44,334 bases of DNA from a virus: positions 1 through 44,334 of IMG/VR virus record IMGVR_UViG_3300037189_016115; one strand, given 5' to 3'. How positions within the stretch are numbered: position 1 is the stretch's first letter; the number at the start of each line of letters is the position of its first letter. Positions 17,317 through 25,268 of the stretch are shown here, one piece after another. The notes beneath the pieces were generated by a model, which was not told the origin of the DNA, ran no database searches, and saw only the letters and a list, made by a program, of their open reading frames with translations. Position numbers and translations under genes: made by a program.

Positions 17317-17347
17317 CAAATATACAGATATTTATTGGTAAATCAAA
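17317..17347 (-). promoter_or_regulatory. Bacteroidota-type housekeeping promoter (TTTG-N19-TATATTTG)
   Basis: On the minus strand TTTG (17347-17344) is followed after exactly 19 nt by TATATTTG (17324-17317). This matches the Bacteroidota primary-sigma consensus TTTG-N19/20-TAnnTTTG without a mismatch. Transcription would start near 17310, about 14 nt before the ATG of the putative nuclease gene. It overlaps the oppositely oriented late motif of the gp13-like gene. This is the strongest sequence evidence for the host phylum. Confidence 0.75.
17329..17336 (+). promoter_or_regulatory. Near-match late promoter motif TATTTATT
   Basis: The coding strand reads CAGATATTTATTGGTAAATC, 14 nt before the ATG of the gp13-like gene. 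It is one mismatch from TATTTATA and shares GATATTTATTG with the sheath gene motif. Confidence 0.4.
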
Positions 17348-17350
17348 ATA

Positions 17351-18469
17351 ATGGCAACAACTGTAATTTCAAATGCTGAAAAACAAAAACTTTACACTCA
17401 AGTTTTTCACTTATTAGGTTTACCGGTGAGAGGTGTTGAACTTACGGAGGAACAAATGGATACCTTTTTAGAATTAGCGGTATCGGAGTATGAACAATAT
17501 GTGAGTGATTGGTTAATTGAATCACAGTGGTCAGCGCTCGCTGGATTAAATGTTGATACCCAATCTTTAACCAGAGCTTTTACAACAAGAAGTTTAGATT
17601 ACGAAACACAATATACTCACTCTTATTCTAAAATCGTTGGTCTTCAAACAGGTGGTGATAGTGAATTAAAAAAAGATTATTTCTCGTTAACTGCTAACAC
17701 TCAAACATATACAATTCCTGCTGGTAGAGAAATAAACGAATTATTGTGGTTCTCAAGAGCGGAATTAACCGATTCTATCGTTGACCCATTTTTAGGTGGA
17801 TTTGGTGGTCTTGGTGGTGTTGCGTTCGGTGGTGTCGGTGGTTTTGCACAACAAGGTTCTTCGGGTTCATACTTTATGTTACCCGCCTATGACTTATTGT
17901 TAAGAATGGGTGATAGAAATATCAAAAACCGATTAATAGGTGGAGATTTAACATACAGAATTACCGCAGGACCAAATGGAACTAAAATAGTTCACCTATA
18001 TAACGTACCTGGCGGTCGATTTGATTTTGGTTCAATACAGAATAACAGACAAAAAGTTTGGTATTGGTACTATGATACCACATCTCTTGACACTTGTTTA
18101 GATAAGAATAGTGGTATTGTTAAACTACCATCAGATGTTGAAACTGAAGAATTAACATGGGATATGTTAAATAAACCCGCACAAAACTGGGTTAGAAAAT
18201 ATCTTATCGCATATTCAAAAGAAGGTTTAGGTAGAATATGGGGTAAGTTCTCAGGAGACTTACAAGTTCCTGATAGTCCAATAAAACTTGATTATTCATC
18301 TTTACTACAAGAAGGAAAAGATGAGAAATTAAAACTTGTTGAGGAGTTAATGACTAGATTAGAAAGATTAAGACCTGACAAATTATTGGAAAGAAAAGGA
18401 ATGGAAGCTGAAAACCTAAATAAGGCTTTAAAGTACAGACCATTCCAATCCCCATTCAACGTAATTTAA
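17351..18469 (+). CDS. 13: Neck / head completion protein, gp13-like
   Basis: This 372-residue protein matches the gp13 neck family of T4-like phages. The best part is the C-terminal half: NKPAQNWVRKYLIAYSKEGL, GRIWGKFSGDLQVPDSPIKL, DYSSLLQEGKDEKLKLVEEL, then a terminal helix MTRLERLRPDKLLERKGMEA. In T4, gp13 (309 residues) with gp14 forms the collar that closes the filled head and accepts the tail. A Gly/Phe-rich loop (residues about 157-178) is an insertion. The gene is separated from the gp14-like gene by the helicase and the putative nuclease and lies on the other strand, unlike the adjacent 13-14 pair of T4. Its 3' end overlaps the DNA polymerase gene by 4 nt tail to tail. Confidence 0.7.
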   Translation: MATTVISNAEKQKLYTQVFHLLGLPVRGVELTEEQMDTFLELAVSEYEQYVSDWLIESQWSALAGLNVDTQSLTRAFTTRSLDYETQYTHSYSKIVGLQTGGDSELKKDYFSLTANTQTYTIPAGREINELLWFSRAELTDSIVDPFLGGFGGLGGVAFGGVGGFAQQGSSGSYFMLPAYDLLLRMGDRNIKNRLIGGDLTYRITAGPNGTKIVHLYNVPGGRFDFGSIQNNRQKVWYWYYDTTSLDTCLDKNSGIVKLPSDVETEELTWDMLNKPAQNWVRKYLIAYSKEGLGRIWGKFSGDLQVPDSPIKLDYSSLLQEGKDEKLKLVEELMTRLERLRPDKLLERKGMEAENLNKALKYRPFQSPFNVI

Positions 18470-21363
18470 ATGTTTGTTGCGTGGTACGCAAAATCATTTC
18501 CATTTGTTTGAATTATTTCATCCTCATTACTTTTAATACTTTCGGCTTGAAGAGCGACAACTTTTCTATTTAAATCAACCCAATAAGGGTCTGCTAATTT
18601 TAAACTGTCTTCAACGTACATATAGAACGGGTCTCTGTTCACTCTATTCCAAAACAAGACCTCACTATCTGATAAGGTCATAACCTCATCGTATTTGTCT
18701 TGACCATCTTCTTTGAGTGGAAACCCACTTACTAACTCACATTGAGTCCTTGTAAAGTATTGTCTGTCTTCAGGTTTTTCAACCAAAATATCGTGACGTA
18801 TTTCAGGACTAAACACCACCAAAAGAGGTTCAATTCTTTTATTGAAATTTGTTAGATATCTCGCAACATTATAGTCACCCGTCATATCAGGATTATTACT
18901 CAATTCTTTTTCGGATATCATGTAACAATTAATTTCAATATAATCAGGCGGTACTGGTTTATTGTATTTTAATAAAAATTCTTCTTGGTATTTTTTAGTC
19001 GGTTTACTTATCTTTTGAACATCACCATCTGATTTTTTTGTACCATTATTGATGTAATAAATTGTCTCACCTAAAGTTGCGGGATAGTTATTTTGTATAA
19101 CCAGCTCCATGTGAGCTTGTCGAGACATTAAAGAACCTGCTTTTGTGGTCTTTTTGATGTGTTTTTTATAGTCTTCTACAGATTGTTTTACACGAGACTT
19201 ATTCGCCATCTTAGATAATGGTATTTGTTTATTATAAATTTGTTGGACGTATCTATAATAAAGTTCAACGAAAGATAAACCATCACCATTTAATAAATGT
19301 TTCAAACCCTCATCCAAAAATTCGACAACATATTGTTGTAGTTTTTTAGATTTGATAGTATTACCGGTTAGTTTAATCTTTTCTTTTCCCTTCTTCAGAA
19401 GTTTAATGATGTAGTTCTTTCTTGATACGTTAATACACGCGGGTGCGGTATAGTCAATATCAAGACCCATTTCATTTCTCATAAAGGTATCATTGAATTC
19501 TGCAGTGTCCGCTTCGATTCCAATGTACTCTTTACCTTCTTCAACCAATTCGTTTAAACCTTTACCGATGTAAACATGAGTATCAATATCATCGGGGGTT
19601 GAAAAGTTCACACCGTCAGTATCCATAACCAAAGGTACATACCCCTTTTTCTCAAAGAACATAATCATCATACGAAGACATTGTCTTCCGGTACAAGTGA
19701 TTGTCTCACCCATATTCATATCTCCCCACGGAAATACTTGAGGGGCGGAAAGTGAACCAAAATACGCGTTGATAAAAATCTTAATTGGTAATTGTTTTCT
19801 ATCATACATCTCCGCTTCAATAGGATTTGTTTTAGACAATTCACCCGCAAGTCTTTTATATTTGATACGAATGTTTCGGAAATACTTTAACATCGATTTC
19901 TGAACACCCATAACATCACATTCAGGGAAAACATCGTACACCAATTGAATTGATGGATAAAGAGACGCATAGTCAAATTTTACAATGTTTTTTGAATAAC
20001 CAACGTTTAACAATCTTGATAAACCACCAGTAATTGCTCTCTTCTCATCTTTTGTTGGTATCGCCAATCCATTTTCATAGGACCAAGCCAACATGATAAT
20101 TTTCCAAAGAGTCGCAGTACCCATAGTTGCAATCCTTTCATAGGTTGTCGGTACCAATTTAGAAAGTAAAAAAGTTGATTGAGAGAAGGAATCATCTACA
20201 ATCATTGTTTCGTACAAGTCATCATCAAGATATTGTTCTACAATTCTTTCACCTGGCCAAATTTCATACTTACCGGGATACTTGTCTAAAAGATTTTCCG
20301 TTCCCGGCTCACCTATCTTTTTATATTTACCTGTTTTAGGGTTGATGTAGTAACTATCATTTTCCAAATAAATTTTAGAAATGAACGCACCATCAACATA
20401 TACACGATTTGGTTTTTCTTTTTCCAAATACTGTGTAATATACTTCAAACCCCACGATTTAATTTCAGAGTTAATTGCTTGGGCTCTTCTTACAGCGTGT
20501 GCAATATCAACAATATTGTGTCCCCATATGATATGTTGGGTATAAGGTTCGACCTCATTTGCTAATTTAAGAACCCCTTCTTTTTGTTTAATACCATCAG
20601 AGGTTAGAATCGCGGTACACTCTTCAATATCAACACCAAGAATTTCTGCTCTTTTAAGAATAAAAGGAAAGTCAAATGACGCTGAATTATAACCACCAAT
20701 AATTGTTGGTTTTAAATCCTTTATGATTTCAAAAAATTGTTCAATACATTTTTTTTCACCATCAGGACCAAAAGCTGGAATTGTTTTTTGTAAACCACGA
20801 TTGTCTTTTACTCCAATAAGAATTATCTCATTGGTTTCGGGCTCAAGACCCGTGGTTTCAATATCGAATACAAAACGATGAACACCCGAATAATCGTCAA
20901 CACCCTTGAATAATCTTTTTTTCTTTTGAATCAGATATTGTTCAACAGGTGACAGTATCGTAAACAAATGTCTAAATTTTTCACCCCAAGGGTCTATTCC
21001 ACCTTGTTTAAAAAAGTTAATCAATTCTCGATAACCCTTTAGACTTTTAACCAAATAACACTGACCATTTTCAAGTCTTTCGTTACCATGGGTTTCAAGT
21101 TTATCGATTATGATACCATACTCCCCCATTTTTTTCTTTTGTAAGGACTTACTTCCTTGATAAAAATTGCAAGAACTTAAGTCACCCACCCAAAGAAATG
21201 GAGTTAATGAATCAGGTTTAACAACCTTACCCCTTACAGGGTCTTGAATAATTTTGTAGATTTTGTTGTGTTGATAATCGTATTCCACCCCAACAATGAA
21301 TTCTTCGGGGTCCCAACCATTTAAAAAGTTCTCGATTACCTCTTGAGAAATTACTTCTGACAT
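18466..21363 (-). CDS. 43: Family B DNA polymerase with 3'-5' exonuclease, gp43-like
   Basis: This 965-residue replicative polymerase is close to T4 gp43 (898 residues). The exonuclease is present: Exo I FDIETTGLE (Asp167, Glu169), Exo II YNSASFDFPF (Asn226, Asp231) and an Exo III-like YLDDDLYET near 378-386. The polymerase motifs follow: motif A FDYASLYPS (Asp464, residues 463-471), motif B KIFINAYFGS (528-537) and motif C VMDTDGVNF (Asp581, Asp583). Motif C has Met-Asp-Thr-Asp-Gly instead of the usual Tyr-x-Asp-Thr-Asp-Ser, but both catalytic Asp residues are kept. Lys-rich thumb sequence follows. The gene stands alone on the minus strand, with a palindrome in its leader. It should be fully active in replication and proofreading. 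Confidence 0.95.
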   Translation of the reverse strand: MSEVISQEVIENFLNGWDPEEFIVGVEYDYQHNKIYKIIQDPVRGKVVKPDSLTPFLWVGDLSSCNFYQGSKSLQKKKMGEYGIIIDKLETHGNERLENGQCYLVKSLKGYRELINFFKQGGIDPWGEKFRHLFTILSPVEQYLIQKKKRLFKGVDDYSGVHRFVFDIETTGLEPETNEIILIGVKDNRGLQKTIPAFGPDGEKKCIEQFFEIIKDLKPTIIGGYNSASFDFPFILKRAEILGVDIEECTAILTSDGIKQKEGVLKLANEVEPYTQHIIWGHNIVDIAHAVRRAQAINSEIKSWGLKYITQYLEKEKPNRVYVDGAFISKIYLENDSYYINPKTGKYKKIGEPGTENLLDKYPGKYEIWPGERIVEQYLDDDLYETMIVDDSFSQSTFLLSKLVPTTYERIATMGTATLWKIIMLAWSYENGLAIPTKDEKRAITGGLSRLLNVGYSKNIVKFDYASLYPSIQLVYDVFPECDVMGVQKSMLKYFRNIRIKYKRLAGELSKTNPIEAEMYDRKQLPIKIFINAYFGSLSAPQVFPWGDMNMGETITCTGRQCLRMMIMFFEKKGYVPLVMDTDGVNFSTPDDIDTHVYIGKGLNELVEEGKEYIGIEADTAEFNDTFMRNEMGLDIDYTAPACINVSRKNYIIKLLKKGKEKIKLTGNTIKSKKLQQYVVEFLDEGLKHLLNGDGLSFVELYYRYVQQIYNKQIPLSKMANKSRVKQSVEDYKKHIKKTTKAGSLMSRQAHMELVIQNNYPATLGETIYYINNGTKKSDGDVQKISKPTKKYQEEFLLKYNKPVPPDYIEINCYMISEKELSNNPDMTGDYNVARYLTNFNKRIEPLLVVFSPEIRHDILVEKPEDRQYFTRTQCELVSGFPLKEDGQDKYDEVMTLSDSEVLFWNRVNRDPFYMYVEDSLKLADPYWVDLNRKVVALQAESIKSNEDEIIQTNGNDFAYHATNI

Positions 21364-21393
21364 ATCGTATATTTTTGTTTTGACATATTTGCT

Positions 21394-21410
21394 TACAACA
21401 CCGTGTTGTA
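21394..21410 (-). promoter_or_regulatory. Palindrome in DNA polymerase leader, possible operator
   Basis: TACAACAC and GTGTTGTA form perfect 8-nt arms around one central base, 30 nt upstream of the polymerase ATG. It has no U-tract for termination on the minus strand, so a protein-binding site or an mRNA hairpin is more likely. T4 gp43 represses its own translation through a leader hairpin, which is a reasonable parallel but not shown here. Confidence 0.4.
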
Positions 21411-21449
21411 GTTTGCCTTATAACAAGTATACGAAATTACTACCAAATA

Positions 21450-21818
21450 TCAAAATATGGTAATAAATAATTTTTCCTTTATCGGAAGTATCAGTTTTGT
21501 TGTTGGATTTAAATTGGTATCTAAAAATTGTACGGTAATCTTACCCTCGTATTTACCAATTTTTGATGTTTGAGATTCTGTAAATCTGTGAGTTATATAA
21601 TACTCGTCAGTGGTTTGATTGTATTTTTTATCTCTAGTTGTTATTAAACAATCTGAATTTAATATTTCAGGTTCACCCGTTTTTGCATCGTACATATCAA
21701 ATGTGATGTCACAACTTTCTAACAAATCATTAAATCCGGATTTGTCATTTTTACCATCATCAATTAACCTCATTTTAAGTATTGGGTCAGATGCTCCTTG
21801 TCGTATAAAAAATTCCAT
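21450..21818 (-). CDS. Small virion appendage protein (BppU N-terminal-like)
   Basis: This 122-residue beta-rich protein starts MEFFIRQGASDPILKMRLID. The pattern 'x-F-I-R-Q-G-x-x-x-P-x-L-K-x-x-L-I-D' followed by Ig-like strands (CDITFDMYDAKTG, EYYITHRFTE, KYEGKITVQFLDTN) resembles the N-terminal domain of upper baseplate proteins (BppU) that anchor receptor-binding parts. It is encoded next to the adhesin gene and in the same direction, which supports a role as an adaptor for tail fibres. No promoter motif was found directly upstream. The family assignment is by pattern only. Confidence 0.5.
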   Translation of the reverse strand: MEFFIRQGASDPILKMRLIDDGKNDKSGFNDLLESCDITFDMYDAKTGEPEILNSDCLITTRDKKYNQTTDEYYITHRFTESQTSKIGKYEGKITVQFLDTNLNPTTKLILPIKEKLFITIF

Positions 21819-21837
21819 ATTGATTAATAAATTTTAT

Positions 21838-21909
21838 TTAACACAAAAATATCACGCTTGCGGTCAAACCCGTTATTTCTGGTAATTGTGATATTGGTAG
21901 ATTCGCCAT
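21838..21909 (-). pseudogene. 23-codon remnant of a phage structural gene start
   Basis: The frame reads MANLPISQLPEITGLTASVI, then FLC and a stop. MANLPISQLPEITGLTA is a common N-terminus of tail-fibre and neck-whisker type proteins of hundreds of residues. Here it stops after 23 codons. It has a perfect TATTTATAGAATATG promoter-start arrangement. It probably marks the leftover 5' end of a deleted or replaced appendage gene, now leading the transcript of the next gene; an expressed micropeptide is the alternative. Confidence 0.45.
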
Positions 21910-21913
21910 ATTC

Positions 21914-21921
21914 TATAAATA
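21914..21921 (-). promoter_or_regulatory. Candidate late promoter motif TATTTATA
   Basis: The coding strand reads AATATTTATAGAATATGGCG, with the octamer 4 nt before the ATG of the 23-codon remnant. The transcript would continue into the 122-residue appendage gene, which lacks a motif of its own. Confidence 0.5.
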
Positions 21922-21939
21922 TTATTCTTTTTATTTTAA

Positions 21940-23808
21940 TTAAAATCCATTTGTTGAAGGATTATAAAAAACTAAACCTGTCACATTTGTTGTTTTTGTT
22001 ATGGTCGGCGATGAGTAACTAAATGTCATAACATCACCACCACCAATTTCACCAAATTGTATTCTTATTGGATAAAAGACACCAGCAGTTAATGAAAATG
22101 TACTTGAAACTTCTAGAGGTCCATGAGCACCACCATTGTTTATATTTGAATTAGCGGTGGTAAAACCTGATAATGCATTTGCACCAATCCAAAGATAAGA
22201 ACCATCATCACTTGATAAGAAGAATGTATATGTTTCTGTTGTTGTTGCCTTAAAATACCCCAACCATTGACAACTAAAATTAGACCCGTCATCACTTGAT
22301 GGTTCAGTTATTGAAGTTGTTTGAACCGATGTGGCGGGATTTGAACCAAAGGCCGTTGGTGTTGCGGTTGCGAAAAATGCGGGGTTTTCATTATGGTATC
22401 CCGCATATGTTGTTTTAAATATACCAGAACTAAATGGACTTGTTGGACTTGGAGTTGGGGTTGGGGTTGGTGTAATTGTTGTAGTTGGTGTTATTGTTGG
22501 TGTTATTGTTGTGGTTGGTGTTGGAGTTGGGGGTGTTGATGTTGAAGTAAATGAACCATTTCCAGTAAATGTAAGGATTGTGTAAATACCGTTTGTTGTA
22601 ACTGTCGGTGAACCTGAATATGTACCAAGTTGGTTTGTTGGTATGGATAAAATAACAACACCATTAGAACCATTACCTCCATTACCGCTATTTGTGGCAC
22701 CACCTCCACCACCAGAACCATATCCTGTTGCGTTGGCACCCGCACCACTTGTAGTGTTTCCACCATTACCTCCACCACCGGTACCGCCAGATGCTAAAGT
22801 CGAACCATTAGCCCCACCTCCACCACCACCGCCGGCATAAACTACCGCCGAACCTGTGATGTTGAATGTCGTACCGTTACCACCATTTCCACCTGCATCG
22901 GGAAATGAACCATTTGTACCTACCTGAGATGAACCACCTCCACCACCTGCACCGTTACTATCGGCAGTTACACTACCTCCGTTAAATCCATTAGTTCCCG
23001 TTCCACCTGTTGACCTTGAAGTTCCACCTCCTCCACCACCACCGCCTGATGCTCCGTTAGAACCATTAGTTGCAGTTGATGGTGTTGTGTTGTAACCCCC
23101 ACCGCCACCACCTATTGCAGTTACAGATAAACTTGTCCCACTAAATGTCGTTGTACCACCATTGGTTCCTTGACCTGTACCTGTTGAACCTGTACCACCA
23201 TTTCCTATTATAATATTATATGTAACATTTTTAGATAAATTGGTTGAACCTGTGACAACTTGTCCAGCACCACCTCCACCTCCCCAGTTACCACCACCGC
23301 CTCCACCTCCACCTACCGCTAAGTATGTGATTGGAGTTAATAATGGAGTTGAGGATGGAGTGATAGTTGGTGTTAATGTTGGAGTTATAGTTGGTGTTAA
23401 TGTTGGTGTTGGTGTAACTGTAGGTGTAAGTGAGGGAGTAACGGAACTTGTCGGTGTAATTGATGATGTCAACGACGGTGTGACCGACGAGGTAAGAGAA
23501 GGTGTTACCGAAGGTGTTCTACTTGGTGTTAATGAAGGTGTTATACTTGGTGTTGGTGAAGATAATACGGTAGACGGGGTTGTGGAACTTGTTGGTGTCG
23601 GTGAAGGTCCCGTTTCAATAACATATAAAGTACATGTACTACCAAAAGCCGGAAAAAACAATGAATATGTCCCATAAAAATAAGGCGCAACATAATCGTA
23701 TGGTAAAACTTGTGTACCCAAATTAATAGTCCCACCTGTATCGGGATAGTATGTAATAACCGCCGATTGACCAGTATAATTTGTTGAGACTATTTTTAAA
23801 GTATCCAT
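21940..23808 (-). CDS. Receptor-binding adhesin: Ser/Thr-Pro linker, poly-Gly domain, PA14 lectin-like domain
   Basis: The 622-residue protein has five parts. Residues 1-66 form a small beta domain. Residues about 69-158 are a Ser/Thr-Pro linker built on TPS-x-TPS units. Residues about 161-390 form a glycine-rich domain with the typical start TYLAVGGGGGGGG and end GVVILSIP, as in glycine-rich tail-fibre tips that stack as polyglycine helices. Residues about 426-457 are a second Thr-Pro linker. Residues about 465-600 look like a PA14/GLEYA carbohydrate-binding domain: QWLGYFKATTTETYTFFLSS, then the calcium-site-like DDGSYLWIG, then AGVFYPIRIQFGE. It would bind surface glycans on the host. It lies among tail-appendage genes. 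Domain calls are by pattern; the reading frame is certain. Confidence 0.8.
   Translation of the reverse strand: MDTLKIVSTNYTGQSAVITYYPDTGGTINLGTQVLPYDYVAPYFYGTYSLFFPAFGSTCTLYVIETGPSPTPTSSTTPSTVLSSPTPSITPSLTPSRTPSVTPSLTSSVTPSLTSSITPTSSVTPSLTPTVTPTPTLTPTITPTLTPTITPSSTPLLTPITYLAVGGGGGGGGNWGGGGGAGQVVTGSTNLSKNVTYNIIIGNGGTGSTGTGQGTNGGTTTFSGTSLSVTAIGGGGGGYNTTPSTATNGSNGASGGGGGGGGTSRSTGGTGTNGFNGGSVTADSNGAGGGGGSSQVGTNGSFPDAGGNGGNGTTFNITGSAVVYAGGGGGGGANGSTLASGGTGGGGNGGNTTSGAGANATGYGSGGGGGATNSGNGGNGSNGVVILSIPTNQLGTYSGSPTVTTNGIYTILTFTGNGSFTSTSTPPTPTPTTTITPTITPTTTITPTPTPTPSPTSPFSSGIFKTTYAGYHNENPAFFATATPTAFGSNPATSVQTTSITEPSSDDGSNFSCQWLGYFKATTTETYTFFLSSDDGSYLWIGANALSGFTTANSNINNGGAHGPLEVSSTFSLTAGVFYPIRIQFGEIGGGDVMTFSYSSPTITKTTNVTGLVFYNPSTNGF
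23335..23604 (-). repeat. Degenerate repeats encoding the Ser/Thr-Pro linker
   Basis: The coding strand carries many imperfect 9-18-nt units encoding TPS, TPT or TPSLTPS within the adhesin. Two similar but shorter tracts lie near 22440-22530. Such tracts can lengthen or shorten by slippage or recombination. Confidence 0.6.
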
Positions 23809-23840
23809 TTATTTAAAATATAATATTTTGTTTAGTATTT

Positions 23841-25211
23841 TTAAAGTCCTACCATGCTATCCACACAATCTTCAACACATTCAATTATATCGTAATTTGG
23901 TTTAATATCAACCAAATAATGATGTCTTACCCTTACGTAGTTTAATGGTTCTTGATAATATTGGACTCTTTTAAAATTAAAACAAGAGGTACCCATATTA
24001 TGAATTCCACCTGAATATTGAGTACCACCAGCCCATGATTGTATAAATGGTTGGTCACCTCTAGTTGATGGTATAACTTCTTCCCATCCTTTTAATTTAT
24101 AGATTGTTCTACCGTTTAAATAAATTTTTAAAGTACCCAATCTTCTATTTCTTTCTAACGCCCATTTCTTATTTAATTCTTCCGCAGTTGTATAAATAGT
24201 TGTTTGTGTTGATGTTACTGCGGTGATAACAGTGTCGGTATATGGAATAGTTTTTATTCCCGGTATTAAATCATTCCACCCACCATCATTTTCTAAATTA
24301 CAATCCGTATAATACTTATCTCGTTCAAAAGTAATTGTAACATTAAAATCTCTTGACGTACCACTAACACATAATACAGGTGTTTGACCCGATGAAGTAT
24401 AATATGATTCTGTATAACCACTATCGGTCACACAAACACCTGAATATCTAATTGCTCTCCATTGTATTCTACCATCATTTGTGAATGAAAATGATAGATT
24501 ATTATCTGCGTAATTTGATATTGAACTCTCATTTCTAACACCTAAATAATAAATCGTCCTTCCACTTGTCCAATCAGAACCATCTTTATTAAGTACCAAA
24601 TCAATTGTCCAACCTTTTTCATTTCTTCTCTGTACTTTGTAAGAACAATTATCAGTTCCAGCACCATGATTTATTTGATATGCCCATGGTTTTGCGGTTG
24701 GAATTGGGTCTTGAGGACAACAATTATCACTGATAATTTCTGTGACACAAGGATATTTGGCACCAATCCCATTAAAATTTGCAACATTTAGAGAATTTGG
24801 ATTGGATGCGGGGTCATTATAAATGTTCGCATTATGAACAAAATAATGTTTATAACCACTTCCATCGATGTATTCATAAACATCATTCTCTAAAATTAAA
24901 TCTGAATTTTGTAGTTGGGTTGTAAATCCACTATAAGGTAAAACCCAAGACCAACCTGAAAATAATGAACCTGTTATATAAGAGGTTAAATTCACTTCAA
25001 GTAGGGATATAGTATCCCTTACACAATCAGTTCCGGTCATACCTGTTGTGTTAATAGTCAATCCTGTATATGATATACTATTATCCAAATCCAAAACCAA
25101 ACTATCATAATCTAATTCAGTTTTAGAAATTTCGTAATCGTAATATTCCGAAGAATCGAGTTGTAAATCTAATTTACTCCCCCAAAATTTAAGTATGTTT
25201 TGACTATTCAT
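23841..25211 (-). CDS. Virion structural / tail appendage protein (456 aa)
   Basis: The function is not known. The sequence is beta-rich with many Thr, Ser, Tyr and Asn residues, and has an unusual number of Cys residues for a phage protein (for example SDNCCPQDP and the end CVEDCVDSMVGL). A central region (residues about 200-360) reading GWTIDLVLNKDGSDWTSGRT, then IYYLGVRNESS and later LGTLKIYLNGRTIYKLKGW, looks like a concanavalin/LamG-type sandwich with a 'LKIYLNGR' strand. The end (WAGGTQYSGGIHNMGTSCFN) is distinctive. It precedes the adhesin in the same operon and has a late motif 7 nt upstream, so it is most likely a tail-fibre or baseplate appendage component. Confidence 0.65.
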   Translation of the reverse strand: MNSQNILKFWGSKLDLQLDSSEYYDYEISKTELDYDSLVLDLDNSISYTGLTINTTGMTGTDCVRDTISLLEVNLTSYITGSLFSGWSWVLPYSGFTTQLQNSDLILENDVYEYIDGSGYKHYFVHNANIYNDPASNPNSLNVANFNGIGAKYPCVTEIISDNCCPQDPIPTAKPWAYQINHGAGTDNCSYKVQRRNEKGWTIDLVLNKDGSDWTSGRTIYYLGVRNESSISNYADNNLSFSFTNDGRIQWRAIRYSGVCVTDSGYTESYYTSSGQTPVLCVSGTSRDFNVTITFERDKYYTDCNLENDGGWNDLIPGIKTIPYTDTVITAVTSTQTTIYTTAEELNKKWALERNRRLGTLKIYLNGRTIYKLKGWEEVIPSTRGDQPFIQSWAGGTQYSGGIHNMGTSCFNFKRVQYYQEPLNYVRVRHHYLVDIKPNYDIIECVEDCVDSMVGL

Positions 25212-25218
25212 GCTATTC

Positions 25219-25226
25219 TATAAATA
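25219..25226 (-). promoter_or_regulatory. Candidate late promoter motif TATTTATA
   Basis: The coding strand reads GATATTTATAGAATAGCATG, 7 nt before the ATG of the 456-residue structural gene. It is divergent from the plus-strand motif 18 nt away. Confidence 0.55.
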
Positions 25227-25243
25227 TCTTTCCTTTCTTTTGA

Positions 25244-25251
25244 TATTTATA
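25244..25251 (+). promoter_or_regulatory. Candidate late promoter motif TATTTATA
   Basis: The coding strand reads GATATTTATATTAAAAAAG, 17 nt before the ATG of the 252-residue gene. With the motif at 25219 it makes a compact divergent late-promoter pair. Confidence 0.55.
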
Positions 25252-25268
25252 TTAAAAAAGATATTTGC

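Noticed and set aside
22331-22840. Plus-strand frames rich in VGVGV or PPPLPP
   Set aside because: Both mirror the minus-strand adhesin's Thr-Pro and glycine repeats and lack a promoter or operon context.
23240-23677. Plus-strand open frame of 145 codons with many Val-Gly repeats
   Set aside because: It is the antisense shadow of the Thr-Pro linker and glycine-rich part of the minus-strand adhesin gene; its repeats mirror those of the real gene.
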